From Nipponacmea schrenckii (Eukaryota > Mollusca > Gastropoda > Lottiidae): a stretch of 64,000 nt of DNA. This document shows positions 24,177 through 36,708 of this stretch, piece after piece; position 1 is the first letter of the stretch; the number at the start of each line of letters is the position of its first letter. The translations under genes and the position numbers were made by a program. Under the pieces are notes generated by a model. It saw only the letters and a list, made by a program, of their open reading frames with translations. It was not told the origin of the DNA and did not search any database. The DNA lies in contig JAUJPP010000005.1 in assembly GCA_030562195.1 (NCBI GenBank), forward strand, positions 6,816,826 through 6,880,825, given 5' to 3'.

Positions 24177-24290
24177 CTAAGGAACAATATGCATTTGCAT
24201 TTCGTAGAGGAACAATATGCACGTGCTTTTCATAGGAACAACATGCATGTGCTTTTCATAGAGGAACAATATGTATGTACTTCTTGTATA
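24177..24290. repeat. Short repeats in the Tbr 3' flank
   Basis: Four degenerate copies of GGAACAATATGCACGTGC followed by TTTTCATAGA, directly after a related word at about 24135. Probably in the 3' UTR. Confidence 0.65.
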
Positions 24291-24369
24291 TCATGTTTAA
24301 GACTCTGATACAAGTTCAGATTGAAGCAAAGTAAATCTGATATGTGCAGGAGATCTGGAGCTAATAACG

Positions 24370-24822
24370 TTGTTCTCATCGATAAACTGATTGACCTTGT
24401 TATAGATCGATAAACTGATTGACCTTGTAATAGATCGATAAACTGATTGGAATTGTAATAGATCGATAAACTGATTGACCTTGTATAGATCGATAAACTG
24501 ATTGACCTTGTATAGATCGATAAACTGTTTGGGAATTGTAATAGATCGATAAACTGATTGACCTTGTAGTAGATCGATAAACTGATTGACCTTGTAATAG
24601 ATCGATAAACTGATTGACCTTGTAATAGATCGATAAACTGATTGGAATTGTAATAGATCGATAAACTGATTGACCTTGTAGTAGATCGATAAACTGATTG
24701 ACCTTGTAGTGGATCGATAAACTGATTGACCTTGTAGTGGATCGATAAACTGATCGACCTTGTAATAGATCGATAAACTGATTGACCTTGTAGTAGATCG
24801 ATAAACTGATTGACCTTGACTC
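24370..24822. repeat. 28-bp minisatellite downstream of Tbr
   Basis: About 16 copies of GATCGATAAACTGATTGACC plus TTGTAATA, with a GGAATT variant unit recurring. The minus strand is open across it, but the product is only the repeat. Confidence 0.92.
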
Positions 24823-25400
24823 GAATCGTTGAGCTGTGTTTTTATATTTTTATTGTTATTGGTTGTAACTAGAACCAAATTGTTATCATTGTTGTCGATA
24901 TCACTCTGTTGTATATAAAGTAAAATGTCACTATTCACTGTCTTTATCAACCTAGATTATAGATGTAGCCCCCCCCCCCATCCCCCCATGTCCATAACTA
25001 CCATTGCCTTTTGTTCTAGTAGGAAACTTCTAGATCTTTCCCAAGCCCCAAACCGTCTGCATCATAGATGTATCATAGATTTGTTACTGGACACACACAC
25101 CAGACATCACTTAATAATTATATTGTGGTTAGAAACAACGGGTACAGGAAGTAACTTTCGGTTTAATGGTAGTCCACTAATGCTGTAGCTTCTTGTCTGT
25201 CTGAAAACACTTTACCTGTAGTTTTATCTGATAGAATCGTCAGGCATCAACCACTACCAGTTTGTAATCCAGAAGGCGTTTCAAGTTAATTATTCATTGA
25301 AAGTGACAACATTTAGATAGAGAACACAGACAAATTAATTTAGAAGTTAATTGTGGTCTTAAATTTTAGAAGAGTTATCTCATGAGCGCCGTTCAGCTTG

Positions 25401-25416
25401 TAGCGCCACCTGGTTA
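25401..25416 (-). promoter_or_regulatory. Candidate CTCF-type insulator motif
   Basis: Minus strand reads TAACCAGGTGGCGCTA, containing the AGGTGGCGC core that matches known animal CTCF consensus sequences. It lies between the convergent Tbr and claudin-like genes. A single motif match only. Confidence 0.3.
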
Positions 25417-25828
25417 CCGGCCATTTTGAATGTAGCATGGACATGGTGGAAAATCTGGAATGAAATCTTTCATCAAAAACAGCTTAAATTTCACGATTTT
25501 GAAGGTATTTTAGTCATTATTTTATTGTAGACCATATTTGAAATGGGAGACAGCTTGCATTTATCCCCAAAATTGTGTTTTCTTGGTTTTTTGACTTAAA
25601 AGGTCAAAGCACGTGCTCTATGAAAAGGGACGCCGCAGACGCCATATTGGAATTTTGAGTTGTTGAAATTTTTTCAAGGCTTTTTACCAAAGATAATGAT
25701 AAGTTCTGGTGATTAAAGCAACACATTCGCTCACATATTAAGTCTTTTGTAGTTACCTATGAATCTTTAGCCACCTTCCCCATCTTTTATTAGAATAGTT
25801 AACTTAATATTAGAAAAATTCAAAAAAA

Positions 25829-25955
25829 TTGAATGAATTTTTCACTCTTCTCTTCTGCACTTAATCTAATGGGCTAAGACGAGTAATGTCACACAGTGTG
25901 CCTTTTTCACCTCAGCCCCTCTGACCTGCGTCACTGAGGACTGGAAACTGGGTTA
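25829..25955 (+). mobile_element. Degenerate copy of the ~250-bp dispersed element
   Basis: Head-like CTTCTGCACTTAATCTAATG plus GGGCTAAGACG, then CACACAGTGTGCC, and the tail CTGACCTGCGTCACTGAGG, in the same order as in the copy at 9280-9535 but with an internal deletion. Confidence 0.5.
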
Positions 25956-26589
25956 AAAATCCATTCACACTATGCTGTAAGATATTGCCCTTCCCTTCCG
26001 CACTTGTTCTTGAAATTAGATAATCTGTTTTGAAAAGAACAATTTTTCATAGAAGGCCTACGACTTTGGAAGGATTAACGCTGCATTCTCACATATTTAC
26101 CAAACCAACTTTTCTCTTTTTCAGGTTGTCAAAAGTCAACTAGTCGTGAATGAGGGTAACAACCAATCGGATCCGCATCTTCACAATGTAAAAACTATTA
26201 ACAAACTTCATACTTCTACACTCTCAAATCAATCTCACAATGTCGAACTAGTACGAACTTGATACTTCTAGCTGGGTAGCATTGGGCACCTTGTATCACA
26301 GAATGCAGGGATTTGATTAGAATATAAGCTAATAATACTACAGGACTGTTGATTTCTCTGTTTTTGCCAGTCATTGTCTGTTAAGAGCCTCATAATGACT
26401 CCTGAAATTTTATATTTGCATAGAAAATGTCTTAGATTTTCTTGGTTGTTCATGTCTGCTTGTTCTTGATGAAAAATTGTACAAGATCTAAATTTAGGTG
26501 TTAAATTGTTGCTTGGTAACTTGTAAAATAAACACGCCTGGTGGGTAAACTATATTATAATGTTGAATTCGCTGGAGTACAATCGTATC

Positions 26590-26735
26590 AGTGATACAAA
26601 AGAGGTGACTATTGTAGTCAAGGTATAAGTTTGAAGTATGTAATAGCTTGACATTGTGAAGATGTTATACAAGAGAGGTGACTATTGTAGTCAAGGTATA
26701 AGTTTGAAGTATGTAATAGTTTGACATTGTGAAGA
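26590..26735. repeat. Two-copy unit related to the 40-bp satellite
   Basis: Two ~73-bp copies of AGGTGACTATTGTAGTCAAG ... GCTTGACATTGTGAAGATG. The second half is the 40-bp satellite of 38 and 56 kb, and the first half also precedes the 56-kb array. A degenerate inverse copy lies at about 26180-26270. Confidence 0.7.
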
Positions 26736-26869
26736 TGAGATCTGATAGCAGCCTAGAGTACAGTAACTGAGTAACTAAATTTAAAGAGATTGTTAAAAGG
26801 TTGGTATAATTTCTATGTGTATCAGTAACGCTGATGGCATTATTTACACCATTCTAATTGTAAGTCTGA

Positions 26870-27369
26870 NNNNNNNNNNNNNNNNNNNNNNNNNNNNNNN
26901 NNNNNNNNNNNNNNNNNNNNNNNNNNNNNNNNNNNNNNNNNNNNNNNNNNNNNNNNNNNNNNNNNNNNNNNNNNNNNNNNNNNNNNNNNNNNNNNNNNNN
27001 NNNNNNNNNNNNNNNNNNNNNNNNNNNNNNNNNNNNNNNNNNNNNNNNNNNNNNNNNNNNNNNNNNNNNNNNNNNNNNNNNNNNNNNNNNNNNNNNNNNN
27101 NNNNNNNNNNNNNNNNNNNNNNNNNNNNNNNNNNNNNNNNNNNNNNNNNNNNNNNNNNNNNNNNNNNNNNNNNNNNNNNNNNNNNNNNNNNNNNNNNNNN
27201 NNNNNNNNNNNNNNNNNNNNNNNNNNNNNNNNNNNNNNNNNNNNNNNNNNNNNNNNNNNNNNNNNNNNNNNNNNNNNNNNNNNNNNNNNNNNNNNNNNNN
27301 NNNNNNNNNNNNNNNNNNNNNNNNNNNNNNNNNNNNNNNNNNNNNNNNNNNNNNNNNNNNNNNNNNNNN
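26870..27369. other. Assembly gap (500 N)
   Basis: Exactly 500 unknown bases, so the length is probably a scaffolding convention rather than a measured distance. Confidence 0.98.
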
Positions 27370-29573
27370 AAGCACCTCATACCAGCACACAATCATCCAA
27401 CGTCCACCGTCGCTTCCCCTTTCCAATACATACCGGAAATATTCCTACACGAACCCAACCAACCTACTCGACACCTACCTTATTATAAGACTATCGTCGC
27501 CTTTGGTGACCATTTCATTTCCAATATTGCAAACATCACGTTTGTCATTAACTTTTGGCTACCATCCAGTCTTATAGACTGTTTATTTCCATACCTACAA
27601 ATGGAAGCAAAGTGGGGTTAGCACACCATGTACCCAGTAGGAGTAATGTGGAAACATGGAAACCCTAACATTGAAAGACCAGAAATATTCATACATCTAC
27701 CTACCTTATTATAAGACTTTCCCCACTTCTAATTGATTTCAATAACCAATGCCACTCGTGTCCCACCAGGTTGGACCAAAAGTCTGAAATATGGAAAGAA
27801 GACACTGTAAGTATAATCGGCTAAGGGTCAAGATTGTAATAGTTGGACACTGTGAATATGGGTGAACGAACGTTTACATACATACAAAAAGCTATGAAGA
27901 AAGAATTACCAAGAGATCGCTAGCAAGGGGTGAGGGAATAATATAATCTATAATATCAAAACGGCAAATAAATACTACCCTTTAAGAATATCTAACATGG
28001 CCCGCGAACAATTAAGTGTCTTCCGATCGAACGTCGATTTCCATAGATCAGTTTGTTGAAAATACCTTGGTCAATTGTGCCTATTTCAATGAATAAAAAC
28101 AAAAATTATGTAAAAACTACATACCTTATAATTATAAAAGGCTCTCCCAGTGAAGTCCTTTATCCTACGACTTCGTCTAACAGTATGAATCCTTGGTTGC
28201 AAACACAGGTATTTTATTTTAACCCCTGATTTCAGCTCACATCCTAGTTACCGTTTCAAACAAAAGGGACAGGTTTTGTTCAAGGTTTGATCGATTTACC
28301 GTAGCGTTCTTTCATAATATAGCCCTAATAGAAGAAAACTCTTGATATAGACAAATTAAACCCACCGTATCAGGAGACTCTCTGACTGACGAGAAATCAT
28401 CCCCTAATCAAGACCTCGAAACAAAAGTTTTAGTTTGCGAGTTTAAACCTCTATTGTACTATACTGAGCACGATTCATCCCTTAGCGATTTGTTGTGTAA
28501 TGGCGTGTTTTACTGTTTTTGAAAAGGGTGGGGTGGGGCTATTAATGTTTGATAAATATTCCCCCTTTCTGTCCAGAGATATTGCTGGAACAAAGTCGAC
28601 TCGTATAAGAACAACCAAAGCGACAATACAAGGAAATTGAATCCCAATTTGTTCTTATAAATAAGAGATAAATTAAATAAGACCCTATAATCACAATTGC
28701 AACAAGAATCCACAGTACGTTGGTCTAAATAGAGCCCTAGCACAACACGATACTGGATGGAGTTTTACGTCCTACTCTTATGCACCTTACGGGCTAATGA
28801 AAACCGCAAGCCATCATGGATCCTTCAAGATAGGAGACTCTCTGTAACTTAGATAAAGGCCGTTTAGGAAAATAACAGAGCCATTTCTTTCCCGATCAGC
28901 AATAAAGGGAACTTGAAATGGAATAATTCAGTAGTCAATAGGCCTTATAATGAATAATGATGGACGAGATAGACTACTTGTCGTGATGAAGTATATATTG
29001 TGATGAATAATGATTGATTATAGGAATATAACAATAACGATACTAAAATACACACAATTCATATCCTTGTTATATACAATATACTAAAAACATAATCTTA
29101 CTTTATTACAACTTCATACCAAATAGTCTTATACAAGTACATTTCTTAACTCATGCAATTTTTATATACTATATTCTTGGACTGAATTACAGCAAACATT
29201 AAAAAATACATATATCAAATTTATTGAATGATGCTCGTTGACTTGGCTGGAATATTCAAATGTTTGAACCTTTTCTATCAATTTAGTTGTCCTGATTCGG
29301 ACTGTATGTCAGATACACGCGTCGTCAATATAATTAAAATGGCATGTTACAAGTAGAGGAGAAATATATACAAAGTATTGTTCAAACTTTCAAGTTCATT
29401 TCAAAAACTGTTTAATATCGCACACTTTAATTATTTTAGTAGGTTGTACAGCGGATACACATTAGTAACCCTGCGGCCCTTGGGGGTTGCACGTTGTACT
29501 CGAATCACTTGTACGTAATCACAATTTATAAATCTTCACAAAATAAAAATAAAACATCCTTTTCAGATTCCAT
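27370..29573. other. Intergenic DNA, no gene seen
   Basis: No supported exon. A CCTACCTTATTATAAGACT word occurs at about 27474 and 27699, and a head fragment of the dispersed element (TGGAGTTTTACGTCCTAC) at 28755-28772. Minus-strand AATAAA hexamers at about 29220-29225 and 29102-29107 could end the claudin-like transcript. Confidence 0.45.
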
Positions 29574-30695
29574 TTATAAAATAATGGATGTTCGATAGTC
29601 TAAAATAAGCAGAGTGGTGGACGCAACACAACCAATCATCGCCAGGATTTCAAAAGCGAAACAGAAATGAAACTTTTGACTATATTCTACCATGGCCGAA
29701 ACTTGTTCGGTATTATTTTGCGGGTAACTCGCTCCATAAACTACAATCACCAAAAATAACAATACTCCTACAATAGAAAGGGTTAACAGATAAACTTTTG
29801 CTATAATGGTTGACATTTCGGACCAGACTATGCCAATTTTTTAATTCGAGGTTCCATGTTCAACTGTGCGTTTGCAAAATACATGTATATGGTTTAACAC
29901 AGCACTTGTATTACAATGATGTTATAAGAAAAGTTCTTTGGTCGACATCATGAACTGTGGACGTTCTGTGTTTAGATTTAGTCTTTGTTAGATGGTTTTG
30001 ATTGGTTGGACAAGTTCATCAGATATGTAACTGACATTTACATTGCCAATAACATTGATGTCTGTAAATAGATTTTGTAATAGTTACCTACCGGAGGCTA
30101 TACAGGTTGCAATAGATAAAATAGAGCAGAATTTTCTACCGCTCAGTTTAGGTAGCATGGCGAACAGTACAGTCAGAAAGTTGGCAGGAACCAGGGTTAT
30201 AAGCGCCAGGATGGCCAGACCTTGAGTTGTGTGGAACCAATCTGAAATAAAGGGAGAACACCTTAATTCACTGAACCATAAGTCAAATTTCATTGGAATA
30301 CACGTACATTTCAATGAAGTATAATCAAAATGTTTTAATGAAATATCAATAAATTCCAATGAAATATCGATGAAATAGCAATGAATGGCAATGAAATACC
30401 AATGAAATATCAAAGAAAGTTTATTACCTGGTAGATCCCCAGTGTGATGTAGAGCGGCGTACGATCCACAAGCCCATTTCTCTGTGATAATATTCTGGTA
30501 ACAGCTCTGCCAGAGACCTTCATGCCACCACAATGTGTCTTTGACGTAGGCGACCATCCAATAAGCAGTGCTTAAGGCCACTATGTGCAAGATAAGGCAA
30601 AGGAATAGAATACCACACGTGACTTTAATAAAGATACTGGCGTTATCAAACAATCTGATCTTAACTTCATTTTCTGATTTTTCGTTCATATGCAT
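29574..30695 (-). CDS. Claudin/PMP22-like four-span membrane protein
   Basis: Three minus-strand exons, 30695-30428, 30241-30092 and 29767-29574, phase 1 throughout, give about 203 residues, a normal claudin-family length. The first exon holds span 1 and an extracellular loop with WHEGLWQSC and a later WACGS, the W-GLW-C-C signature of the claudin/PMP22/EMP superfamily. Span 2 (GLAILALITLVPANFLTVL), span 3 (CSILSIATCIASG joined to VLLFLVIVVYG) and span 4 (FEILAMIGCVASTTLLIL) follow. The last exon is taken from the pyrimidine-rich acceptor ending TATTGTAG at 29768; using the open frame further upstream would insert a non-family hydrophobic stretch into span 3. The first coding exon begins after a CAG acceptor at 30723, so a separate 5' UTR exon is likely. 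It may act in cell junctions; the exact subfamily is not resolved. Confidence 0.75.
30290..30415. repeat. Degenerate AATGAAAT repeat in claudin-like gene intron
   Basis: Repeated words such as CCAATGAAATATC and CAATGAAATA with no fixed period. Confidence 0.45.
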
Positions 30696-31464
30696 CTTGA
30701 TAAGTTGGTTTGACCCTCGTCCCTGGAAATATAAACATATATTGATGTAATCAGAACCATTTATAGCATCAGTTAACACTGTTCCAATATTCATTCAGAT
30801 GTCTATAGTTCTTGTACTGTAATTCCACTAAAACTGAGCCAGCTTTCGAATAAACCAATCAAGATATAAGCGTATTAGCCTACCTAAATATCTTCCTAGT
30901 TTGTCCCAAGTTTTCTCTTGTCGTCGTATAAGATATTTTACAGGGGATACAATTACATTGTAAATTGATATAGGGGACACCGCAACTAAAACGAATACCG
31001 TGGTAAAGAGCTTTTATTGGCTAATTTATTGCTTGTTGAATTACAGAAGGGGGGGGGGGCAGTTTGTAGTCCTCCCTGTCTCCTAAGACCCCTCCCCCCT
31101 TCCACACTCCTCCTGAGGTCTTTCTTGTATACCTCATTGAATTGTTCAACTTTTGAAATGTTTGTCTCACTGAATTGAATGCCAAGGTTAACAACTGTGT
31201 AATAAATGTGATGAATTATAAAACAATGATAGGATAAGTCAATGAAGTAAGGAAACCAGCTACGTGCCCGTTTACTCTTGTCCTAGTTAATTATTCAAGC
31301 GTCGAGATTTTTAGAAACTAACCCCTTATTCTACCATTCAGCCAGTAGTGTCTGGCGTTTAAAAACTTAAATACATTAGTGAAGTTTCTTATATATACAA
31401 ATTTTAAAATATTGACAAGATAATATTACTCTTTATTGATTTAAACTTTCAATTTCTAATCTAC

Positions 31465-31585
31465 AGAAATTTGAGATAATTATTAAAATCGAAGCAATTT
31501 GAGATAATTATTAAAATCGAAGAAATTTGAGATAATTATTAAAATCGAAGAAATTTGAGATAATTATTAAAATCGAAGAAATTGA
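31465..31585. repeat. 28-bp tandem repeat, ~4 copies
   Basis: Units of GAAATTTGAGATAATTATTA plus AAATCGAA, almost identical. Confidence 0.88.
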
Positions 31586-31904
31586 AAGCAATTAGTGTTT
31601 AAATAATAAATAACATATTAAAAACACTTACAAAATATATCTCATATATGGAACTAAATTGAGTTATTTTAATAAAATCCAAGATATAAATCCAAAGTTC
31701 TGTGAAAGCCGATAGTCCAACTGACTGACTGTATAGTAATAATAAAAACAAGTACACGATGTGTTAAATGACAAGACAAGTAATGGGTTCACGGGGTCAC
31801 CCAGTCAAAAAACTCAAAACTTCAAATATTTTTATATCGTTAACAGACAATATTGGACTTAAAGAGACAAGGTCGTTTTCTTTTGATTAATTATTTTAAT
31901 AAAT

Positions 31905-32465
31905 GATAATAGAGTTTTATATCCTTCTGTTCTGTATCTTATTGGACTAATGAAATGAAATAGAGTTTTATATCCTACCGTTCTGTATCTTATTGGACTA
32001 ATGAAATGAAATAGAGTTTTATATCCTACTGTTCTGTATCTTATTGGACTAATGAAATGAAATAGAGTTTTATATCCTCTGTTCTGTATCTTATTGGACT
32101 AATGAAATGAAATAGAGTTTTATATCCTTCTGTTCTGTATCTTATTGGACTAATGAAATGAAATATAGTTTTATATCCTACTGTTCTGTATCTTATTGGA
32201 CTAATGAAATGAAATAGAGTTTTATATCCTACTGTTCTGTATCTTATTGGACTAATGAAATGAAATATAGTTTTATATCCTGCTGTTCTGTATCTTATTG
32301 GACTAATGAAATGAAATAGAGTTTTATATCCTACTGTTCTGTATCTTATTGGACTAATGAAATGAAATAGAGTTTTATATCCTACTGTTCTGTATCTTAT
32401 TGGACTAATGAAATGAAATAGAGTTTTATATCCTACTGTTCTGTATTTTATTGGACTAATGAAAC
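31905..32465 (+). repeat. 51-bp satellite array, plus orientation
   Basis: About 11 copies of a 51-bp unit: ATAGAGTTTTATATCCTACT, GTTCTGTATCTTATTGGAC, TAATGAAATGAA. The same satellite occurs in the opposite orientation, four times longer, at 48255-50490. It resembles the head of the dispersed element. Confidence 0.95.
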
Positions 32466-32968
32466 GAATGTTTAAAATCCTGTTTGTGTGCTAACGAAGC
32501 TCGTCAGAAGATCAATCTACGTACCCTATTTAGCTATAGGCTAGGGTATAAGTTAAAAGTTTATCTAGGGATGGTTTTAAGGTGACCTATATCGGCGGTT
32601 CACCTCACTGATTTCTAGCATTAATTTTGAGAAAAAAGACCTGGGAGAAAAAAAACAACGAAAATGTCAAAAAGATAATTTGAAATGTATAATTATTTTC
32701 CTTTTGTTGACCAGTAATAATGTAGCCAGGCGATAATTGTTTTTTTACCCACTATCTTGTCAAGTTCGTGAGGCCCTTCACAATGGTCTGCTAATTCGTT
32801 TAGGATTCAAGCACCCCTCCCCTAGATTTTAAAACGAAGGTAGTCAGTCTAATACACCCCCCTCCCACCCTCTCCCTATGTGACTGTGGGCCCTCTATGA
32901 GCACCTCCACCCTTTATTTGTTACAATTCAACTAACATCAATGTCCTCTGCACCCCCCCCCCTCCCCC

Positions 32969-32992
32969 CACACACACACACACACACACACA
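32969..32992. repeat. (CA)n microsatellite next to a C-rich run
   Basis: About 12 CA dinucleotides following a run of cytosines. Confidence 0.9.
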
Positions 32993-33549
32993 GATCCTTT
33001 CGTAACTATTGATGAATACGTCTTTACCTTAGATCCCTGCAAACAAAATAAAGGGACAACATACCTGAGCGCCAATAGTTTGATGTTGTTAGATAGAAAA
33101 AAACTGTATGTATCTATTCCGAGTCAATACGAGCAAATACATATAATATACTTGAATATTCAATACCATGTTATTACAGAGCATTCTATATCTTATTATT
33201 ATATCAGTAGTACGATATCATTAGTTAGTTTTGAAACATTGAAACTAGGAATTAACGGCGCTTTTTATTCAAGGTAATCTCTAAGTTCGGTTGTTTAAAT
33301 ATAGTTTTTGGGAAGTACAAGTATATTTGAGGGTAGTGTCGGGGGTAAGGGGTAAGATATTAAATTGTGGTGGTATAAATATAGATTGTATAATTAGTAT
33401 AGCTATTAATCATATTGTATTTCCCTATCTTGTATCCCTAGGCAACTCACAGCTTTTATATCTTTTATATTATTTATTCAAATTTCTTTATATTTCTCTT
33501 TTAATACGGCTCTTTAAAAGGGCTAAGTACGCTCAAGAATAACACGCGT

Positions 33550-33800
33550 CTCTATAAAAACACTGGCCTATCTAGGTCAATGAAAGCACTGGCCTAGCTA
33601 GGTTAATGAAAGCATAGGCCTAGCTAGGTCAATGAAAGCACTGGCCTAGCTAGGTCAATAAAAGCATTGGCCTAACTAGGTCAATAAAAGCACGGCCCTA
33701 GCTAGGTCAATAAAAGCACTGGCCTAGCTATGTCAATGAAAGCACTGGCCTAGCTATGTCAATGAAAGCACTGGCCTAGCTATGTCAATGAAAGCACTGG
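33550..33800. repeat. 26-bp minisatellite
   Basis: About ten copies of GCACTGGCCTAGCTAGGTCA followed by ATGAAA, with a few ATAAAA and TATGTC variants. Confidence 0.92.
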
Positions 33801-36708
33801 CATGGTTTGAGTGTGATCTTTCCTTTAATAGACCATTATGCTTGATTAGTCCCGTTAATAGCCGTAACCTTCCCTACCACTCTAATTATATATGTATTTA
33901 GGTATGTACATAAAAGCTTTTAAAATCAATTTGAATGATGTCATGTTGTATATGGTCAACTGAACACCGTCAACTTGATGGTTAGCATAACTGCACATTC
34001 TTTATCACTGATGGGTTGGAATAGCTGACAGTTTCACATGTCTGAAACTGATATCACAGTCCAAGGGACACAATCGCCTAATTTCTGTTTTTGAGTCAGG
34101 TTAGATATCTGTGTTTATCCGGGTTTAAAATTCAATATAAGCTCAAACCAGTACACTTTATATTAAGGTAGAACAAATAGTCATAAGAATATCACAAAAG
34201 TGCAGACTACACTTACTTAGGCACCCTTCTACCCTATAAATAAAGTGGACTATTTGTGTATATATATTTAGAACTAAACCCGGACATGCACCATAAAATA
34301 TTTTAACTAGAAAACTAAGAACTTTATAACGTAGGCCTAGCACTTATCATAATCAATCGTTTGACATCAATTAATTGATAATATGAGAAGTATGAGAATT
34401 GTATGTCGGAATGTGATTTTAAAAAGGGATACAGCTAGATATCAGTTGATTTATCTACAGCAAGTACATGTATGTTAAATAACTGTATGTATATACGAAG
34501 AAGACAATGTATATATCTATATACGATATAAAACCGGTTTGGTTTCACCTCTTAGTTTAACTTTACATTTAATTATAATTCTTGTGTCGTATTAAAAGTA
34601 CATTTGAGATCACAAAACGGTATGAAAACCCTTCCATCGAGGTCGTTTATACATTAGCCCCTCTCTCCAACACATTCCCTTCCCCCTACATATGTCCCCT
34701 TGCTGCCCTAGACCTAGAATATAAAGTTATATAAGAAGCCTACCTGTTTATACTATAGTAAGTTCCTGTATGAGAATATATACCACTGTAAATATATAAT
34801 ATGATTTATAACGCATCATGTGAACATAAATGACAAGTATGAGCTTTTGATATTTCACCGCCTTTACACTCAACACTTGTTTTTTACTATATGCATATTT
34901 TAACAAAAAGAATTTTATTAATATTTGGAAAAACTGTGTCTTATTTTCACAGTTCTTTTCTAAACTTTATGGGGCAAAAAGAAGTTTTACGTCGTAGTTC
35001 CATGACCTCTATAACAGAGAATAAAGTGAAGGTTTAAATTTTAATTCCTGTTTACATTTGATTAAGTTTTAAGTGTAGAGGAGAATTTCTGACATTTTTA
35101 CAGGGGTCTTTAATTATTTCTAGCCCCTCGTGAATTGTTTCCACTATTATTTTAAAAAAAATTCGTCCACTTAAAAAGTGACTTTACCTATAGAGTTCTA
35201 TTTATAAAAAATAACGAGTTATTTGTAGTCCGTAGTCTGAAGTAACTTTCCTTAAATAGGGTTATGTCCCTTATATTGTTGACGGTATTGACGTCTGACG
35301 TTATCAAATGTTTTGGTCGGTAGTCAGTTTTAGAATCCCCTTACAGAGTCAGAAGTTAGTTTTAGAATCTCCACCAGGGTAAGTTTGAATACTAATATCC
35401 CAACCTGTCCCAGCCGAGGTTTCCGTGATGATTTGAACGATTGATTGGACAATAACTATATAATAACCTGAGGCCAGGCTTTACCTCATTATACATGTAC
35501 ACTGTCTTTATTAACTGAATCGGAGGCAGAAAATTGCGGTTCTTTTCGTCACCTCAATGGTCGTCATATTTCCTATTTCCTTATCTGACGACTTTTAAAA
35601 GATATGACTGAATTGATTCAGTTTTGGATATTTTTAGACTTTGATCACAATCAGTTCCTTAAACATTAAATTTAAATTCTGGAAACTGTAAACAATGAAT
35701 CCTTGTCAAAAGAAATATAATTTCCTACTACCAGACCACTTGTTTACAATACCGCCTACCCTTCTCTCCACCCGCCTAACAAAACACCCCCTCCCCCCCC
35801 CCCAACCCCAATTCATAATAGGTTTTAAAGGATGAATAGCATAGCGGATTCTCCAGATTGGCTTGGTTCGTTTGATCTGTCACGAGACAAAATTATTAGG
35901 CTTAGGCTCATCTCAGAACCCTTCCTACCCTCGGAATTCAATTTATCACTTCTCTGATTGTCGCATTTTCTGCTATAAAATTACAATATATATTTCCCCA
36001 AAAATGATTAATCTTTCCTTTAGAGGGGTATACGTCATATTTCCGGAATTTCCCTTAGTTTGACTATTTTTAGAAACTAGTTCATTATAACGGTTTCCCT
36101 ATATTCTTGAAGATCCAGACTTCTTTGGAGTTGTTTTTTAAACAATGGCGCTTTGCTTTCTCTTTACTTTGCTAGTTAATTAACGGGGGTAAACTATTAA
36201 TTTATGTATTTTGCAGGTCAGAAAAACGACGAAGAAGACATATTTGTCCTGCAACTACAGGTGCGCCTTTGAGGCTAAAAGTGACTAATAAAAAGAGAAT
36301 AAAAGGTAAATAGTAGACTCGAACAACATGACGTAATATATATCAAAGAACTATCACAATACCGACTCAAATAACGGCGGTGTAATACCTAGGCTGATAT
36401 CGACACTAAACAATATTTCCGTTTCGATTTCATAACATTTTTTTTTAGATTTGGGGAATTATTCTTCTTAATTACCTATTTAATTCCTGAAACGTTGCGT
36501 TTTGTCCTAAAATACAACAGATAGTTTTTGTTTGTGGTTGAATTATTTTCTCACGCGTACTGACTTAAAAGGAGTGATTAGGTTATATTTTCCGACATTA
36601 CACGATACAGAAGAATAAGGTGCAGTTTTCACACTGATACAACTTGGATTATTTCTGTGGATTAACGATTTATTTTGATTTTAAAGGATTAGGCGGCTAC
36701 CCGGAGTT
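33801..36708. other. Intergenic DNA upstream of the thyroglobulin-domain gene
   Basis: No exon supported. AT-rich with scattered C-rich runs (about 35783-35802). A 5' UTR for the downstream gene presumably lies at its right end but cannot be bounded. Confidence 0.4.

Noticed and set aside
24297..24950. 217-codon minus-strand frame downstream of Tbr
   Set aside because: Made almost entirely of the 28-bp minisatellite.
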